Below are positions 1 through 5,158 of a stretch of DNA of 5,390 nucleotides, piece after piece. The position numbers were made by a program, and so were the translations under genes. Source of the stretch: Sodalis-like endosymbiont of Proechinophthirus fluctus (GTDB lineage: Bacteria; Pseudomonadota; Gammaproteobacteria; Enterobacterales; Enterobacteriaceae). The DNA lies in assembly GCF_001602625.1 (NCBI RefSeq), contig NZ_LECR01000090.1, positions 9,628 to 15,017 on the forward strand, given 5' to 3'. Below the pieces are notes generated by a model that worked only from the letters and a program-made list of their open reading frames with translations, made no database searches and had not been told where the DNA came from. Numbering within the stretch: position 1 is the first letter of the stretch; each line of letters starts with the position of its first letter.

Positions 1-40
1 CCAGCCGCACCTTTGACAATACTGAGCGATAGCCAAACAT
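1..40 (-). CDS. rimJ: RimJ, ribosomal-protein alanine N-acetyltransferase, N-terminal codons only
   Basis: Reading the minus strand from an ATG at 40 gives MFGYRSVLSKVRL before the left edge. E. coli RimJ, as I recall it, begins MFGYRSNVPKVRL, so 11 of 13 residues agree. RimJ is a cytosolic GNAT-family enzyme that acetylates the N-terminal alanine of ribosomal protein S5 using acetyl-CoA. None of the GNAT core lies in the window, so its state cannot be judged, but the visible codons carry no lesion and a strong GGAGGG ribosome binding site sits 4 bases upstream. It is divergent from mdtH, as in E. coli, which supports the call. Confidence 0.85.
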   Translation of the reverse strand, partial: MFGYRSVLSKVRL

Positions 41-90
41 CTTTCCCTCCACCTTCCCATTTTTCCTACTTGAACCGACGCAGTTGTCAA
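41..90 (-). promoter_or_regulatory. rimJ promoter and ribosome binding site
   Basis: On the minus strand a perfect -35 hexamer TTGACA (plus-strand 85-90) is followed after 16 bases by TAGGAA (63-68), a poor -10. The GGAGGG Shine-Dalgarno sequence (45-50) precedes the rimJ ATG. The ribosome binding site is convincing. The promoter is tentative because the -10 matches weakly. If correct, the 5' leader is very short, roughly 15-20 bases. Confidence 0.45.
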
Positions 91-299
91 AGAAACTATA
101 AAAATATCCTCTCGTCTGTTTCACCTAAGCCTCATGCTGCTTACGCTGACCAGGCTATGCTGACCTACATGCGGTGCTATTTATAAAAAATAAATATAAT
201 ATTGTTTATAAATTATATATTATAAATACTATAACTAATCAAATATTCCGTTCAGAATAGGTTGTCCTTTTAGTCTTTAATTGTAACTTAAGATGGAGT
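91..299. other. rimJ-mdtH divergent spacer with extreme AT island
   Basis: I see no coding sequence here. Positions 181-240 contain only four G or C in 60 bases. TTATAAA occurs three times in this island (181-187, 206-212, 220-226). Just upstream, GCTGACC occurs twice, 14 bases apart (145-151, 159-165). The island could be remnant promoter DNA for the divergent genes or neutral AT drift in a decaying spacer. Many -10-like hexamers occur by chance at this composition, so I assign no mdtH promoter. Confidence 0.6.
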
Positions 300-1186
300 A
301 TGTCATCGGTCTCGCAAGTTAGGAAGCTTGGGTAAATATTTTCTGTTAATGGATTATACTGGTGATGATGGACATCTATGTCATCTTCCCGCTCATTCCT
401 ATATACGGTTTGTCTATCAACTTGGCTGGGCCGCATTTCTGGTGGGTATCGCCCTAGGCCTGCAGCAAATTCATACAGCAGGGGCTGAGTATTTTTGGCG
501 GCAGTTTCGCCGACAGACTAGGGACGAAGCCGATGATCATCTCCGGTATGCTGATGCGCGCCCTAGAGTTCGTATTAATAGGCATCGCCAATGAAACCCT
601 GGCTGCTTTTATCTGCGCACTGCTCGGCAGTTGGCTGTTGCGCTATAGTTTTAAATTGGTATGTCCAGCTGTCGCGATACTGTTTATGTTCGCTACCATA
701 TTCAACTCTTGGCTACTGCCGGGGTATCGTATCTCCACCATACGCGCGCCGATACTGGAAAGGTATGCGCCAGCACTGCGCAATTAACGTTTCGTTACTT
801 ACGTTTTAACCCTAATCGGTTATTACATGTTTGCGGTACAAGTAATAACGGGGCTGACCATTATGCTGCTGAGTTTGTTCTTTATCGGTCTGATCCAGGA
901 TTTGCACGCGCTGTTCATGTTAATAGACTGATATTACATCAGATATATCATTGCCGAACCCGCAAGGGAAACGTTTGGCACGTCGCTAGCGGACAACCAC
1001 GCCTGCGGCAGCTATATGGGATATAGCCACCTGGTAGGCCTAGCAATGGGCAGTACCATCGGTTATATCGGCGGCAGCTGGTGGCTGTTTAGGACTGATA
1101 GGTTTTATTACCTTGCTAGGGTTGTGCCGCCAATTTCAGCAGCACCCTCTTTGGCGATACTTAACGCTCGGGGCGCAGACGCCTGA
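300..1186 (+). pseudogene. mdtH: MdtH multidrug efflux transporter (MFS), degraded
   Basis: MdtH is an inner-membrane major facilitator superfamily drug exporter of about 402 residues in E. coli. From the ATG at 300 the frame reads MSSVSQVRKLG and stops. One extra base near 323-327 shifts it to a frame reading GKYFLLMDYTG, then [17 protein letters not shown]. Further pieces are [10 protein letters not shown] (533-594 region), [15 protein letters not shown] (625-660), RFVTYVLTLIGYYMFAVQV after a TAA at 785, [15 protein letters not shown] (955-1000) and GSYMGYS...[11 protein letters not shown]. The span is 887 bp against about 1,209 expected. Two segments are missing, one after GIANE (about 60 codons) and one after AVQV (about 50-60 codons). 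The tail ARGADA-stop at 1166-1186 fits the expected C-terminus LLERDA. At least three frame changes and two in-frame stops make it non-functional. The divergent rimJ and following grxB match E. coli order. Confidence 0.93.
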
Positions 1187-1326
1187 TGGCGTGAACGCCA
1201 GGGTAGCGGCTTTCTGTCTTTGTCAGCACTGCGGTTGATCCCGGGCGTAAGGTTACCCATACTTTGTTCCCTATGTACTTTATTTGGCGCAGTAGGCGCA
1301 GATACCTCACCGGGGATACCTATATC
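1187..1326. other. mdtH-grxB spacer
   Basis: I see no gene in these 140 bases. A small perfect stem-loop, TGGCG-TGAA-CGCCA (1187-1200), follows the mdtH stop directly but has no T-run, so it is not a convincing terminator. GGGGA at 1312-1316 is a possible but rather distant ribosome binding site for grxB. Confidence 0.5.
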
Positions 1327-1962
1327 ATGAAATTATACATCTATAAACACTGCCCCTTTGCGTAAAAACCCACATGATTTTTGCGCCTCAAAAATATTCC
1401 CATCGTGCTGCAGGTGCTGGCGAATGACGATGAAATAACCCCATCTCTATGGTGGGTCAAAAAATGGTGCCGATCTTGCAAAAAAATGACGGCAGCTATA
1501 TGCTGGAAAGCATAGACATCGTCGATTATATCGACAACCTTGAAGATACTCGCTTTTTACCGGCCCGACACAGTCCTCCATCGGCAAATAACTAAAGGAT
1601 ATGTGAGATATCACACAACGTTTGCTGCTGCCGCGCTTTGTATGCGCAAGCCTGGAAGAATTCGCCACCTAGGCAAACCAGCAAATATTTTTTTAATAAA
1701 CAACAGCCTAAACTGGGGATTTCAAGCAATTGTTGGATCACATACCGAGCTTTGTGAAAAAATCAGCCAGCGGCTGTTCGATCTGGATCCATTGATTAAA
1801 CAGCCCAATGCCTGCAATGGTGAACTATTTAAAGACAATATTCACCTGTTTCCCTAGCTGCGCCTGTTAACCATCGTCGCTAGCATCGACTAGCCCACCA
1901 GCGCCGCCGATTATCGCGATAATATCGCCAAATGAAGTAGGGTAATTTCCTGTCCAGGATAA
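1327..1962 (+). pseudogene. grxB: Glutaredoxin 2, degraded
   Basis: Glutaredoxin 2 is a cytosolic GST-like glutathione-dependent oxidoreductase of about 215 residues with a CPYC active site. From ATG 1327 the frame reads MKLYIYKHCPFA and hits TAA at 1363 and TGA at 1375. Segments in neighbouring frames match E. coli GrxB as recalled: KTHMIF, LKNIPIVLQVLANDD, MVGQKMVPILQKNDGSYM, ESIDIVDYIDNLED, LLLPRF (1620s), DLDPLIKQPNACNGELFKDN (about 1782-1841) and ADYRDNIAK (1909-1932). The span of 636 bp nearly equals the intact length of about 648, so damage is mostly small indels and substitutions. One lost base falls where the second active-site cysteine codon should be. A TGA at 1933 replaces a C-terminal codon, and the original stop is probably TAA 1960-1962. 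It follows mdtH on the same strand, as in E. coli. Confidence 0.93.
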
Positions 1963-2095
1963 CGCAATAACCCGCGAAGGGTATGCCCAATACAGCGCCG
2001 TGTCTCCTGCCCGCCCCGATGCATTAAAAATTGTGTTTTGCCGGGGGAGGGATCATCTCCGCCATATTTTTCACACACTATTTGTGACCAGCTAA
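1946..2095 (+). other. Unidentified open frame after grxB, possible gene fragment
   Basis: An open frame of 49 codons overlaps the grxB end and reads PVQDNAITREGYAQYSAVS, then PARPDALKIVFCRG and a stop at 2093-2095. Its residue mix looks protein-like, and its base composition is richer in GC than the AT-rich DNA that follows. There is no start codon with a ribosome binding site, and the opposite strand is also open from 2135 to 1911. I do not recognise either. It could be the tail of a lost downstream gene or chance. Confidence 0.2.
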
Positions 2096-2235
2096 TTTTG
2101 TTACTATTAGTTACTTTCTTTCTATTGTCCGTCATATTGATTATGCCTTTCTTTCATCTAGGCAGCAAAAACATTATTTTTAATCGTATTGCTATAAAAA
2201 ATATTCAAGCATGCGGCTCATGTCGTCTTCAGTGA
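2038..2235 (+). other. Short hydrophobic ORF, doubtful
   Basis: A 65-codon frame with a TTG start contains the strongly hydrophobic stretch QLILLLLVTFFLLSVILIMP, which would form one membrane helix. It is followed by a basic, polar tail ending GSCRLQ. No ribosome binding site decides the start, and the sequence is T-rich, which by itself gives Leu/Phe/Ile-rich translations. It may be a fragment of the same foreign-looking segment as the membrane gene at 2280, or an artefact of composition. No family is recognised. Confidence 0.2.
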
Positions 2236-2279
2236 AATTCAAATTTCAGACATTTATTTTTCAGCACCAATCTCATGAT

Positions 2280-3112
2280 ATGAGCATCGATAAACCTAAA
2301 AAAACAACGAGGTCGTCATTGTAGTCCTATTGCTGCTGAGCACGTTTTTAGCATTCATGATATTTACAAGTTCTTTTTTGATGCTTTGATAAGATTAAAG
2401 ATAAATTTAAATTATTAATAACTGTGATTTATTACTCTTTACTATCATTAAAAATGACTTTTATTTACCATAAACTTAGTTTAGTATGGTTCTCTGTTGC
2501 CTATGTAGTGGCTCGCATTTTTTTGCTGTTCATTATTCGTCGAATATTGTTTAGTTATTCGAAAAAAAGCTCAATCAGAGTGTGAAATCGAATTTGAGCC
2601 ACAAGTATATTAAAAATTACCATCTATATATTTTATAAGTAGTTTCCCTTTGGCTATATTCAGCTTATCGATCGTCATATGTACACGTATCGATAAGACT
2701 ATGCTAGCGAATTATTCTGGCAGTTATGCTGTCGGCCACTACAGTACGGCCTAGTCAATAACTCAGGGCTGGGAAGTTATTTATTCAGCGTTGGTGACAT
2801 TGGTGATGTCGACTATTATCAAGGAAAAAGTAACCTAAAAGACGATGAATCCATTTATTTTACGTCATCGCTATCAGTACCATTGTACCCGTTATCGCAC
2901 TGGTTATCCTGATGAGTAGACCAATTGTCTACTTAATTTACAGGAAGGTATACCACGCCGCCGACGGAATTTTTCCGATAGGCGCGGTCAAAAATTGCTT
3001 TAGCGTGATGGGTACCGTGTCTTATCGAGTGATCATCATGAATGCTGGTTTTCTTTTTTCTATGATGCCGATTATTACCGTGCTTAACATCGCTATTTTT
3101 TATGCTCAATGA
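2280..3112 (+). pseudogene. Unidentified polytopic membrane protein gene, degraded
   Basis: I do not recognise the family. Pieces in shifting frames form one plausible protein of about 275 residues. The ATG at 2280 gives MSIDKPKK and then loses frame in an A-run; in the next frame comes EVVIVVLLLLSTFLAFMIF (first membrane helix). At 2454-2585 a frame reads KLSLVWFSVAYVVARIFLLF (second helix) then a basic stretch, RRILFSYSKKSS. At about 2645-2905 a frame with one TAA reads GYIQLIDRHMYTYR, YASELFWQ, NNSGLGSYLFSVGDIGDVDY and KSNLKDDESIYF, a polar and probably exposed loop. The last frame reads FYVIAISTIVPVIALVIL (third helix), RKVYHAADGIFPIGAVKN, then NAGFLFSMMPIITVLNIAIF (fourth helix) and stops at 3112. 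A rho-independent terminator overlaps this stop, which supports a true gene end. Joining the pieces into a single gene is my inference. Pieces could also come from two genes. Confidence 0.5.
2664..2697. repeat. Inverted repeat within the membrane pseudogene
   Basis: CTTATCGAT (2664-2672) and ATCGATAAG (2689-2697) are perfect 9-bp inverted arms. The match continues inward as CGT/ACG with one unpaired T, giving about 12 pairs around the loop CATATGTAC. No T-run follows, so it is not a terminator. It lies inside the presumed coding region, so it may be incidental. Confidence 0.5.
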
Positions 3113-3135
3113 CTTCTTCATAAAAGTCATTTTTT
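3109..3135 (+). terminator. Rho-independent terminator of the membrane gene
   Basis: ATGACTT (3109-3115) pairs perfectly with AAGTCAT (3124-3130) around an 8-base loop, and six T residues (3130-3135) follow at once. The 5' arm includes the TGA stop of the preceding frame. The stem is short and AT-rich, so termination would be modest, but position and form are textbook. Confidence 0.6.
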
Positions 3136-3226
3136 ATCATTATATTAAATATTCAAGAGTGTTCAAAAAATGGCCAAAATTAATATACTCTACTACGTTT
3201 AGAGAAAAGATTATCCTTAGGAAATT

Positions 3227-3747
3227 ATGGCCGAAAACGATTTACACAGAATTAGTGGATAAATAAAAAGTTAGAAAGTATATGGCCTCTGCCATTGGAG
3301 AAGAGTATTTAATCAAGAAATACTGCTGCCGTGATGAGTTTATGGAAGACATTTTTTCCTTCCTACCATCATCCTTTTTTATAAAGGCTAACCACTGTTC
3401 AAGCTTCAATAAGATGGTTTATGATAAATCGGTGATCACCTTTGCAAGAACTTAGCACAAATACCCAATTTTGGATGAAAAGCAGTTTATATAAAATTTC
3501 ACGCTGGAAGCACTATAAAAAAATTAAAACTTGCCTGTTGGTAGAGGATTTACTGCTGGTTAACGGGCATGTGCCAAAGGATATTAAACTCCATTGTTTT
3601 AACCGTCAAGACGAGATGAATATCTTCATCCAGGTTGATTACGATCATTTTGGCGCGAGTCTCCGGGACATTTTCGACGAAAATTGGCAGCGCACATCCA
3701 TAATGACCTCTCTTGCCAAGCAGATAGTCAAAGCGATTCAATGTTGA
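3227..3747 (+). pseudogene. Unidentified soluble protein gene, degraded
   Basis: I do not recognise the family. AGGA (3219-3222) precedes ATG 3227 at good spacing; this frame gives MAENDLHRISG and a TAA at 3260. A second frame from about 3263-3453 reads ASAIGEEYLIKKYCC, RDEFMEDIFSFLPSSFF and KMVYDKSVITFA. A third, open at 3442-3747, reads KSSLYKISRWKHYKKIKT, CLLVEDLLLVNGHVPKDIK, LHCFNRQDEMNIFIQVDYDH and SLRDIFDENWQR, ending KQIVKAIQC-stop. The 3' third has ordinary codon use and looks like real, charged, soluble protein without membrane helices. Together the pieces suggest an original protein of about 170 residues. The 3442 frame could instead be a shortened gene using TTG, but no ribosome binding site supports that. 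It lies 114 bp after the membrane gene's terminator, so it probably had its own promoter. Confidence 0.5.
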
Positions 3748-3914
3748 CTCTTTCTCCGTCCTGCCACGGAAAAATTATTTCCTTTCCCCTTTTTTGCTAA
3801 GTTACGCCGCCATCCTTACGGCATAATACCTGGCAATTCGTTAACGGAATCTTGCAGCCATCACAGGCGTCTTAATAGCCACCAATGTAGCCACTAATAA
3901 CTTATCAAATAAAC
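3748..3914. other. Spacer before the tRNA unit, no gene recognised
   Basis: Short open stretches exist on both strands (for example plus-strand LAAITGVLIATNVATNNLSN near 3851-3910) but none has a start signal or a recognised product. A weak 5-bp stem TCCGT/ACGGA lies just after the upstream stop (about 3755-3772) and is followed by pyrimidine-rich DNA. It is not a convincing terminator. Confidence 0.4.
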
Positions 3915-3929
3915 GCTCACGCCGTGAGC
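3915..3929. repeat. Short dyad upstream of the serX promoter
   Basis: GCTCACG (3915-3921) and CGTGAGC (3923-3929) form a perfect 7-bp dyad around one base. As an RNA hairpin it would have 6 pairs and a 3-base loop. Seven T residues follow, but 8 bases later (3938-3944), so as a terminator it is poor. It may be a leftover terminator of a lost upstream gene or a protein-binding dyad ahead of the tRNA promoter. Confidence 0.4.
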
Positions 3930-3930
3930 A

Positions 3931-3986
3931 ATCAGTATTTTTTTGCAAAAATTATACTTGACTGTAAAGAAGCGAATCCCTATAGT
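3931..3986 (+). promoter_or_regulatory. serX promoter with UP-like element
   Basis: TTGACT (3958-3963) and TATAGT (3981-3986) are separated by exactly 17 bases, a strong sigma-70 pattern. Upstream, 3934-3956 carries a T-run then GC then an A-run (TATTTTTTTGCAAAAATTAT), resembling the UP element bound by the RNA polymerase alpha subunit. The bases after the -10 are GC-rich (GACGTCCCGC), as is usual for stable-RNA promoters under stringent control. The expected start is near 3993. The promoter appears undamaged although its neighbours are decayed. Confidence 0.85.
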
Positions 3987-3992
3987 GACGTC

Positions 3993-4007
3993 CCGCTGAC
4001 CCAGCGG
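3993..4007 (+). other. 5' leader hairpin of the serX precursor
   Basis: CCGCTG (3993-3998) and CAGCGG (4002-4007) pair perfectly around ACC, leaving 9 bases before the mature tRNA 5' end at 4017. It lies between the predicted transcription start and the tRNA, so it would form in the precursor removed by RNase P. Whether it matters for processing is inference. Confidence 0.55.
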
Positions 4008-4016
4008 TTAGTGCGT

Positions 4017-4106
4017 GGTGAGGTGTCCGAGTGGCTTAAGGAGTACGCCTGGAAAGTGTGTATACACGAAAGTGTATCGAGGGTTCGAATCCCTCCCTCA
4101 CCGCCA
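4017..4106 (+). tRNA. serX: tRNA-Ser, anticodon GGA
   Basis: This tRNA reads UCC/UCU serine codons. The acceptor arms GGTGAGG (4017-4023) and CCTCACC (4096-4102) pair fully, the discriminator is G and CCA is encoded (4104-4106). The anticodon loop CTGGAAA (4049-4055) carries GGA at 4051-4053. The long variable arm typical of class II tRNAs is present (TACAC-GAAA-GTGTA), and the T-loop TTCGAAT lies in 4084-4090 with paired GAGGG/CCCTC-type arms. It is nearly identical to E. coli serX as recalled. It lies next to phoH in convergent orientation, as the two loci are oriented in E. coli. No lesion is seen. Confidence 0.97.
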
Positions 4107-4118
4107 GAATCCCGAAAA

Positions 4119-4148
4119 GAAGGCCCGGGTGGAAGCCCGGGGTTTCTT
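4119..4148. terminator. Rho-independent terminator between serX and phoH, probably bidirectional
   Basis: CCCGGG (4124-4129) pairs with CCCGGG (4136-4141) around TGGAAG, and outer A-T pairs extend it. TTTCTT follows on the plus strand (4143-4148). On the minus strand the same hairpin is followed by CTTCTTTTC. It lies 12 bases after the tRNA CCA and just beyond the phoH stop, so it can serve both convergent genes. Confidence 0.8.
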
Positions 4149-4164
4149 GCGCCTAAAACTACCT

Positions 4165-4612
4165 TTAGTCGTATGCGCTCGGGGTACGATGACATAGCAT
4201 AGCTTTGACCGCACGCAGTCCTGCTGGCTGAAACTAATGATAGCCGATCATATCATCATCCTGGAACCGCTCCTTCCAGGAGCGTCCGCCAGCTCGGATT
4301 TTAACTTGCGCGGCAAATTGCACTGCGTTATATCGCAGTTAACTATGACCGTGACATTCTCCCCTAATGGGGTCAAAAACCTCTTCATCTGATTAACTAT
4401 CAGATTATGCGCTTCGTCTAAAATAACCACCGCATTTTCAAATATTCTCATAGGCAAAGGCCGCGATTTCCACCTTGCCAATTTCCAGACGCAGATAATT
4501 ATGAACGAGAGAAGTGACCGAGCCCTTTTTTCACATATTTTGTAGTTGCGTGATTCTCGACAAATGACGCGTTTTGCGTCACAACGAGCTTTGATCACTG
4601 CTTTTTTCCCAT
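4165..4612 (-). pseudogene. phoH: PhoH family ATPase, internally deleted
   Basis: PhoH is a cytosolic P-loop ATPase of the phosphate-starvation regulon in E. coli. From ATG 4612 (minus) the frame should read MGRQKAVIKAR; here MG is followed by an A-run one base short, so GKKAVIKARCDAKRV continues in another frame. The match goes on through SVTSLV, then jumps to YLRLEIGKVEIAAFAY, deleting roughly residues 38-152 of the E. coli protein, including the Walker A loop GEAGCGKT. The C-terminal half keeps FENAVVILDEAHN (Walker B), QMKRFLTPLGENVTVIVN and DITQCNLP. Similarity then continues in shifting frames (QDCVRSKLC, RTPSAYD-stop) to TAA at 4165-4167. The span is 448 bp against about 790. An AAGGTG ribosome binding site precedes the ATG. 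Without the P-loop and in frame it cannot be a working ATPase. Confidence 0.93.
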
Positions 4613-4660
4613 AGTGGCACCTTACAGTTTGTTTACTCTCCACATGGACTAGGTCATATG

Positions 4661-4666
4661 ATTATA
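4661..4666 (-). promoter_or_regulatory. Possible phoH -10 element
   Basis: The minus strand has a perfect TATAAT at plus-strand 4661-4666, about 50 bases upstream of the phoH ATG. No good -35 hexamer lies 16-18 bases further upstream. This would fit an activator-dependent promoter, and E. coli phoH is PhoB-controlled, but I see no convincing Pho box. Confidence 0.35.
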
Positions 4667-4678
4667 ACACACAGATAA

Positions 4679-4697
4679 GGATACGAATCCGGTATCC
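4679..4697. repeat. Small inverted repeat upstream of phoH
   Basis: GGATAC (4679-4684) and GTATCC (4692-4697) are perfect arms around a 7-base loop. It lies just upstream of the possible phoH -10, roughly where an activator might bind, but no known site is matched. Confidence 0.35.
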
Positions 4698-4741
4698 CAA
4701 CGAGATGAAGAAATAGAAATAAAATGGAAAAATAGTCTCGA

Positions 4742-4775
4742 ATCAAGCATCCACGATACATCGGGGATGCTTGAT
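4742..4775. repeat. Long stable hairpin, possible terminator of a lost gene
   Basis: ATCAAGCATCC (4742-4752) and GGATGCTTGAT (4765-4775) are perfect 11-bp arms. Inside, after one A/G mismatch, CGA and TCG add three pairs around the loop TACA. On the minus strand a T-run (ATTTTT) follows about 10 bases after the stem; on the plus strand none does. It may be the terminator of a minus-strand gene (the orientation of putP/efe) that has been deleted, or a preserved structured element. Confidence 0.5.
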
Positions 4776-4913
4776 ATAAGGAACGGTATTCAGTATTCAG
4801 CCCGTAGTAGAACAATGTAATTAGCGATCGCTATCATAACAGTAACAACGACACGGTAAGAATGCCGCTTGCTGCGTTCAGTATAATGATACTGCTACAG
4901 ATTACCTTCCCAA

Positions 4914-4935
4914 TGCAACTTTTTTATTTAAGTTG
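4914..4935. promoter_or_regulatory. Candidate PutA operator pair, distal
   Basis: TGCAAC (4914-4919, GTTGCA on the minus strand) and GTTGCC (4932-4937 begins within AAGTTGCC, 4930-4937) form an inverted pair whose arms CAACTT/AAGTTG (4916-4921, 4930-4935) are perfect with 8 bases between. GTTGCA is the known recognition motif of the PutA ribbon-helix-helix domain in the put control region. The site lies about 230-250 bp upstream of putA, where a divergent putP promoter would have been. Confidence 0.45.
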
Positions 4936-5099
4936 CCGTTAACCGCGCACTATTATTGACTGTAACCTCGTTTGAATTTACGTCAATACCGATTTAAGGC
5001 CCAATACCCCACTACTGTCCGGCTGCCGTTCACCCAAGCAAGGCGTAATTACAAACGCAAAACGGCGGTTAACCATCGCGTGATCCTTCGTTTACAGGG

Positions 5100-5136
5100 T
5101 TACACTTGCACTAAGTTGCAACATTAGCGATAGTAT
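5100..5136 (+). promoter_or_regulatory. Candidate putA promoter with proximal PutA operator
   Basis: GTTGCA at 5115-5120 matches the PutA operator motif exactly; CTTGCA (5105-5110) is a one-mismatch neighbour 10 bases away, one helical turn. A possible promoter is TTGCAC (5106-5111) with TAGTAT (5131-5136), but its 19-base spacing is long and the hexamers are imperfect. If right, the operator lies within the promoter, fitting PutA autorepression when proline is absent. Confidence 0.4.
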
Positions 5137-5158
5137 AGGCATATTTGACAGGCAGAAT

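Noticed and set aside
2933..3130. Minus-strand open frame opposite the membrane pseudogene
   Set aside because: Its His/Lys-rich translation is what a hydrophobic gene gives on the opposite strand, and it crosses the terminator.
3550..3741. Minus-strand open frame opposite the soluble-protein pseudogene
   Set aside because: It has no start signal, and the plus-strand frame has the more natural protein composition. It is a shadow.
2280..3747. Assignment of the two unknown genes to DUF943/DUF1240-type accessory pairs
   Set aside because: The general layout of membrane plus soluble proteins is similar, but none of the conserved residue patterns I recall for these families is present.
4017..4106. 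tRNA-Ser as an integration site for an island with a duplicated 3' end
   Set aside because: No second copy of the tRNA 3' end is visible in the window, and no integrase or transposase fragment was recognised.
3980..4197. Open frames on both strands over 3980-4197 and 3924-4202
   Set aside because: They run across the tRNA-Ser gene and its terminator. The tRNA fully explains this DNA.
4640..4700. PhoB box upstream of phoH
   Set aside because: No CTGTCAT-type direct repeats at 11-bp spacing are present; only a loose CTGTGTG is seen.
4790..4837. Possible 15-residue hydrophobic peptide on the minus strand (MIAIANYIVLLRAEY)
   Set aside because: No ribosome binding site was found, and it is too short to separate from chance. 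It resembles neither the PutP nor the EfeU start.
4613..4900. Remnants of putP or efeUOB
   Set aside because: I compared the minus-strand translations with the recalled N-terminus of PutP and with EfeU and found no match.
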